Source of the DNA: Novosphingobium mangrovisedimenti
GTDB lineage: Bacteria; Pseudomonadota; Alphaproteobacteria; Sphingomonadales; Sphingomonadaceae
DNA: 64,000 nt
NCBI RefSeq assembly: GCF_025153475.1
Contig: NZ_JANZXA010000016.1
Span: forward strand, 1 to 64,000
Direction of reading: 5' to 3'
The position numbers and the translations under genes were made by a program. The notes below the pieces were generated by a model. The model made no database searches. It was not told the DNA's origin and saw nothing but the letters and a program-made list of their open reading frames with translations. Shown one piece after another: positions 60,718 through 64,000 of the stretch (position 1 is the stretch's first letter; the number at the start of each line of letters is the position of its first letter).

Positions 60718-61209
60718 ATGAGCGAAGCGGGAGCGCCGCCAGTCGCGATCATCATGGGCAGCCAGTCCGACTGGCCCACGATGCAGCGCGCCGCCGCCAT
60801 GCTGGACAAGCTGAACGTCGCCTATGACGCGCGCATCGTCTCGGCGCACCGCACGCCCGACCGGCTGGTCGAATTCGCCAAGGGGGCTGCGGCCGAAGGC
60901 TTCAAGGTGGTGATCGCCGGGGCCGGCGGCGCCGCGCACCTGCCGGGTATGGTCGCCGCGATGACGCACTTGCCGGTGCTGGGCGTGCCCGTGCAGTCGA
61001 AGGCGCTTTCAGGGCAGGACAGCCTGCTTTCGATCGTGCAGATGCCCGCCGGCATCCCGGTCGGCACGCTGGCGATCGGCGAGGCGGGCGCGGCCAACGC
61101 GGGTCTGCTCGCCGCCGCGATCCTCGCCACGTCCGATGCGGACCTTGCCGAGCGGCTCCAGGCCTTCCGCGCCGAACAGACCGACAGTGTCGCCGAGCGG
61201 CCCTCCTGA
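60718..61209 (+). CDS. purE: 5-(carboxyamino)imidazole ribonucleotide mutase
   Basis: A 163-aa enzyme of purine synthesis that rearranges N5-CAIR to CAIR. The family motif [16 protein letters not shown] is at residues 11-26, followed by [12 protein letters not shown], with the active His, and [17 protein letters not shown]. The product partner PurK lies just downstream, separated by a dispersed inverted repeat. It starts one base after the gpmA stop. Confidence 0.95.
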   Translation: MSEAGAPPVAIIMGSQSDWPTMQRAAAMLDKLNVAYDARIVSAHRTPDRLVEFAKGAAAEGFKVVIAGAGGAAHLPGMVAAMTHLPVLGVPVQSKALSGQDSLLSIVQMPAGIPVGTLAIGEAGAANAGLLAAAILATSDADLAERLQAFRAEQTDSVAERPS

Positions 61210-61210
61210 T

Positions 61211-61282
61211 GCTTCGACAGGCTCAGCATGAACGGCACTGGAACCTTGAGAGGTTTCCGCTCGCCCTGAGCTTGTCGAAGGG
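61211..61282. repeat. sphingomonad-type dispersed inverted repeat between purE and purK
   Basis: GCTTCGACAGGCTCAGCATG (from 61211) faces CGCCCTGAGCTTGTCGAAGG (to 61281), imperfect reverse complements with a spacer of about 20 bases. This CTTCGACAAGCTCAG-type unit is a well-known dispersed element in sphingomonad genomes, and the hairpin may also affect transcript stability or termination. No other copy was seen in the window. Confidence 0.75.
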
Positions 61283-61303
61283 CCCGCCGGAGAACTCTGC
61301 CCG

Positions 61304-62362
61304 ATGATCCCACCCGGCGAAACCATCGGCATCTTCGGTGGCGGCCAGCTCGGCCGGATGATCGCGATGGCAGCGGCCCAGCTCGGATACCGCTGCCACA
61401 TCTACGCGCCCGAGGCCGATTCGATCGCGGCCGAGGTTTCCGCCGCCTTCACCTGCGCGAACTGGGACGACGGCGCGGCCATGGCCGCCTTCGCCGCCCA
61501 ATGCGCGGTCGTGACCTACGAATTCGAGAATGTGCCCGTGGCGCCGCTTGCCTCGGTGGGCGACGTGCCGCTGCTGCCCCACCCGCGCGCGCTGGAAACC
61601 GCGCAGGACCGGCTGAGCGAAAAGCGCTTCGTCACCGATCTGGGTGGCACCCCTGCCCCCTTCGCGCCCGTCGATTCGACGCAGGACCTTGCCGATGCCG
61701 TCGCCGCGATCGGCGCGCCCGGCATCCTCAAGACCCGGCGCGAAGGCTATGATGGCAAAGGGCAGTGGCGAATCGGGACACCCGAGGACGCCCGCACGCT
61801 CGACCTGCCCGACCAGCCGCTGATCTACGAGGGCTTCGTCACCTTCTTCGCCGAATTCTCGGTCATCCTGTGCCGGGGCGCGGACGGCGACGTGCGCTTC
61901 TTCGATTCGGCGCACAACGTCCACGAAAGCGGCATCCTCGCCACCAGCACGGTGCCCGCGCCCGCCGCCATGCTCGAACAAGTGCCCGCCGCGCGCGCAC
62001 TGGCCGCGAAAGTGGCCGAAGCGCTCGACTATGTGGGCGTGCTGACGCTGGAATTCTTCGCGACCGAGAATGGCCCGGTGTTCAACGAGATGGCCCCGCG
62101 CGTCCACAATTCGGGCCACTGGACAATCGAAGGTGCGATCACCAGCCAGTTCGAAAACCACGTGCGCGCGATCTGCGGACTGCCGCTCGGCGGTACCGGG
62201 ATGGCGGCCAAGGGCGCGCAGATGCGCAACCTGATCGGCGACGAGGCGCACGACTGGCCCGCGATCCTGGCCGATCCGGCCAACCACCTGCACCTCTACG
62301 GCAAGGCCGCCGCGCGGCCCGGGCGCAAGATGGGCCACGTCACCCGGCTGACGCTGGATTGA
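61304..62362 (+). CDS. purK: 5-(carboxyamino)imidazole ribonucleotide synthase
   Basis: A 352-aa ATP-grasp enzyme that carboxylates AIR to N5-CAIR. The opening TIGIFGGGQLGRMIAMAAAQ, the ATP-grasp segment LKTRREGYDGKGQWRI, and VFNEMAPRVHNSGHWTIEGA are typical. It follows purE after the dispersed repeat. Its TGA overlaps a TTG that could start folA. Confidence 0.95.
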   Translation: MIPPGETIGIFGGGQLGRMIAMAAAQLGYRCHIYAPEADSIAAEVSAAFTCANWDDGAAMAAFAAQCAVVTYEFENVPVAPLASVGDVPLLPHPRALETAQDRLSEKRFVTDLGGTPAPFAPVDSTQDLADAVAAIGAPGILKTRREGYDGKGQWRIGTPEDARTLDLPDQPLIYEGFVTFFAEFSVILCRGADGDVRFFDSAHNVHESGILATSTVPAPAAMLEQVPAARALAAKVAEALDYVGVLTLEFFATENGPVFNEMAPRVHNSGHWTIEGAITSQFENHVRAICGLPLGGTGMAAKGAQMRNLIGDEAHDWPAILADPANHLHLYGKAAARPGRKMGHVTRLTLD

Positions 62363-62376
62363 AGCGGACGGGCAGC

Positions 62377-62862
62377 GTGGCGCAGGACCTCTTCCTCATC
62401 TACGCGCGCGCCGCGAACGGCGTGATCGGCCGCGAGGGAACCCTGCCCTGGCGCCTTCCCGCCGATCTCAAGCACTTTAAGGCCATGACCATGGGCAAGC
62501 CGATGATCATGGGCCGCAAGACCTTCGAATCCTTTCCTTCCCCCCTGCCCGGCCGCCGCCACATCGTGCTGACGCGCGACCGCCGCTGGCGCCCCGAAGG
62601 CGCGGAAGTGGTCCATTCGATGGACCAGGCCCTGGCACTTGCCGGCGATGGCGAAATCGCGGTGATCGGCGGCGCGGACATCTATGCACAGATCCTCCCG
62701 CGCGCCGGCCGCGTCGAACTGACCGAAATCCACGCAGACTACGAAGGCGATACCGTCATGCTGCCACTGGGCCCCGAATGGACCGAAACGGCCCGTGACG
62801 AGCATCCGGCGCAGGGCGATGCCCCGGCTTACGCTTTCGTGACGCTGCGGCGCGACTTATAG
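62377..62862 (+). CDS. folA: dihydrofolate reductase
   Basis: A 161-aa enzyme reducing dihydrofolate to tetrahydrofolate. The motifs are LFLIYARAANGVIGREGTLP, WRLPADLKHFKAMTMGKPMI, MGRKTFES and IAVIGGADIYAQILP. The GTG at 62377 is chosen since it starts just before the first strand and follows GGACGGG; a TTG at 62359, inside the purK stop, is the alternative. thyA, the usual neighbour, is absent. It provides one-carbon cofactor for purine synthesis, fitting the purE-purK context. Confidence 0.93.
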   Translation: MAQDLFLIYARAANGVIGREGTLPWRLPADLKHFKAMTMGKPMIMGRKTFESFPSPLPGRRHIVLTRDRRWRPEGAEVVHSMDQALALAGDGEIAVIGGADIYAQILPRAGRVELTEIHADYEGDTVMLPLGPEWTETARDEHPAQGDAPAYAFVTLRRDL

Positions 62863-62874
62863 GCGGCTGCAATC

Positions 62875-63807
62875 ATGATTCGTCTCGACAACCTTCACCC
62901 CATTCCCGAATCGATGCGCGGCGGCATTGTCGCGCTGGGCAACTTCGACGGGTTCCACCAGGGCCATCAGGCCGTCGTCGGCGAGGCGATTCGCTGGGCC
63001 CGGGCCGAAAACCGCCCCGCCATCGTCGCCACCTTCGATCCGCACCCGGTGCGCCTGTTCCAGCCCAAGGCCGAACCCTTCCGCCTGACCACGCTCGACC
63101 AGCGCGAGGACCTGTTCGGCGCGGCGGGCGCGGATGCCATGCTGGTGCTGCATTTCGATCGCGCCATGGCCACCATGGGCGCGGCCGAATGGGTCGAGAA
63201 GGAACTGGCCGGGCACCTGGGCGCGGCAGGCGTCGTTACCGGCGAGGACTTCACTTTCGGCAGGGGCCGCAGCGGAAACCCGCAGGTCCTGCGCGAAGTG
63301 GGCGCAGGCTTCGGCCTTTCGGGCCGTACGGTCGGGCCAGTATGCGATGCGGACGGCGAAATTTCCTCCAGCCGCATCCGCGAGGCGCTGAAAGCCGGCG
63401 ACTGCGCGACGGCGGCGCGCCTGCTCACCCGCCCCTTCGCGATCCGCGGCATTGTCCAGCACGGCGACAAGTTCGGCCGCCAGATGGGCTTTCCCACGGC
63501 CAACCTCGACATGGGGGCCTATCTACGCCCGCACTACGGAGTCTATGCGGTGATCGGCCGCCTGCCCGACGGCCGCGTGCTGCCCGGTGCCGCCAATGTG
63601 GGGATACGCCCCCAGATCCAGCCGCCCAAGGAACTGCTCGAACCGCATTTCTTCGACTTTTCCGAAGATCTCTACGATCAGGAAATCGAAGTGGCGTTCC
63701 ATCACTTCCTGCGGCCGGAGGGCAAGTTCGATTCGCTGGACGCGCTGATGGAACAGATCGCGGCCGATTGCGTCAAAGCGCGCGAACTGCTGGCGAACGC
63801 GGGCTGA
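62875..63807 (+). CDS. ribF: bifunctional riboflavin kinase/FAD synthetase
   Basis: A 310-aa enzyme that converts riboflavin to FMN and FAD. The N-terminal FAD synthetase part shows GGIVALGNFDGFHQGHQAVV, FDPHPVRLF and GEISSSRIREALKAG. The C-terminal kinase part shows GRQMGFPTANLDM and FEDLYDQEIEV-like text (here FSEDLYDQEIEVAFHHFLRP). It lies 12 bases after folA and just before ileS, the common ribF-ileS-(lspA) order. No FMN riboswitch precedes it. Confidence 0.95.
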   Translation: MIRLDNLHPIPESMRGGIVALGNFDGFHQGHQAVVGEAIRWARAENRPAIVATFDPHPVRLFQPKAEPFRLTTLDQREDLFGAAGADAMLVLHFDRAMATMGAAEWVEKELAGHLGAAGVVTGEDFTFGRGRSGNPQVLREVGAGFGLSGRTVGPVCDADGEISSSRIREALKAGDCATAARLLTRPFAIRGIVQHGDKFGRQMGFPTANLDMGAYLRPHYGVYAVIGRLPDGRVLPGAANVGIRPQIQPPKELLEPHFFDFSEDLYDQEIEVAFHHFLRPEGKFDSLDALMEQIAADCVKARELLANAG

Positions 63808-63904
63808 GCGTAGCGGAAACGCCCGGTCTTCACACAATACGCGTGGTTTGTACGCAAGCCGCACTCTTCCAACGTTAAGCCAATTGCTCTAACGCCCGCC
63901 GATC

Positions 63905-64000
63905 ATGACCGAACAGCGCGACTATCGATCCACCGTCTTCCTCCCGAAGACCGATTTTCCCATGAAGGCCGGGCTCCCGCAAAAGGAGCCGGGTATTCTT
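63905..64000 (+). CDS. ileS: isoleucine-tRNA ligase, N-terminal fragment (cut by window edge)
   Basis: Only 32 codons are in the window. They read [20 protein letters not shown] after an MTEQRDYRS start, the highly conserved N-terminus of IleS. The ribF-ileS order supports this. The ATG at 63905 has no strong ribosome-binding site. The class I motifs lie beyond the window. Confidence 0.9.
   Translation, partial: MTEQRDYRSTVFLPKTDFPMKAGLPQKEPGIL

Noticed and set aside
62840-62875. FMN riboswitch before ribF
   Set aside because: Only 12 bases separate folA from ribF and no conserved riboswitch sequence is present.

Overview
The window is a GC-rich chromosomal segment from an alphaproteobacterium, most likely a sphingomonad (Novosphingobium or a relative). 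The support is a CtrA cell-cycle regulator, an alphaproteobacterial SOS box (GTTC-N7-GTTC), glycosylation genes of the exosortase-A type, a PAS_5-type protein, a beta-propeller phytase paired with a TonB-dependent receptor, and several small proteins of sphingomonad character. This assignment rests on recognising families, not on a database search. Most of the content is core housekeeping, with two patches that look accessory.

Left end (1-2545): a leftward three-gene operon (TetR regulator, small membrane protein, flavin-type stress protein) preceded by a perfect 25-bp inverted repeat, then the wreck of an AraC-family regulator, then tRNA-Arg(CCG). From 2787 to 14267, mostly rightward genes: a hypothetical protein, SOS-linked mmcB coupled to a PNPOx-fold protein, a DEAD-box helicase, a sterol-desaturase-like hydroxylase, an MFS exporter, a PAS-domain protein, an M48 protease with TPR repeats, a DsbA-like protein and a LytS/LytTR two-component pair. 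From 14439 to 19279, leftward genes: M23 peptidase, DUF455 ferritin-like protein, Bcp peroxiredoxin and glnE, the last three tightly packed. An M28 lipoprotein peptidase and an agmatine deiminase follow, rightward and overlapping.

22083-24040 is an AT-richer island with a convergent restriction-modification pair: an MT-A70 adenine methyltransferase carrying a C-terminal helix-turn-helix, and a BglII/BstYI-like endonuclease. Two AGATCT hexamers sit in an inverted repeat just upstream of the methyltransferase. Beyond it lie an amidohydrolase, trmB, an lrgAB pair, ctrA, an exosortase-A-type O-glycosylation ligase and its companion glycosyltransferase, a long acidic membrane-anchored protein, and gltB-gltD with clear terminators on both sides.

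40076-49220 holds a monooxygenase-like protein, uracil-DNA glycosylase, rnd-lptC-lptA, a polyprenyl-phosphate sugar transferase, and the leftward block DUF3576-leuS-lptE-holA. 49522-56652 holds a putative outer-membrane protein, phaB, a short CDF-like transporter, a ribbon-helix-helix protein, murA, galU, a lytic transglycosylase and the phytase. The phytase is translationally coupled to a 923-aa TonB receptor. The right end is tRNA-Thr(GGT), a small basic protein, and gpmA-purE-purK-folA-ribF, with a sphingomonad-type dispersed inverted repeat between purE and purK and the first 32 codons of ileS at the edge.

Envelope biogenesis is a recurrent theme (lptA, lptC, lptE, murA, galU, sugar transferase, O-ligase, transglycosylase, M23 peptidase, lrgAB). 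No CRISPR array, insertion sequence, rRNA gene or riboswitch was recognised.
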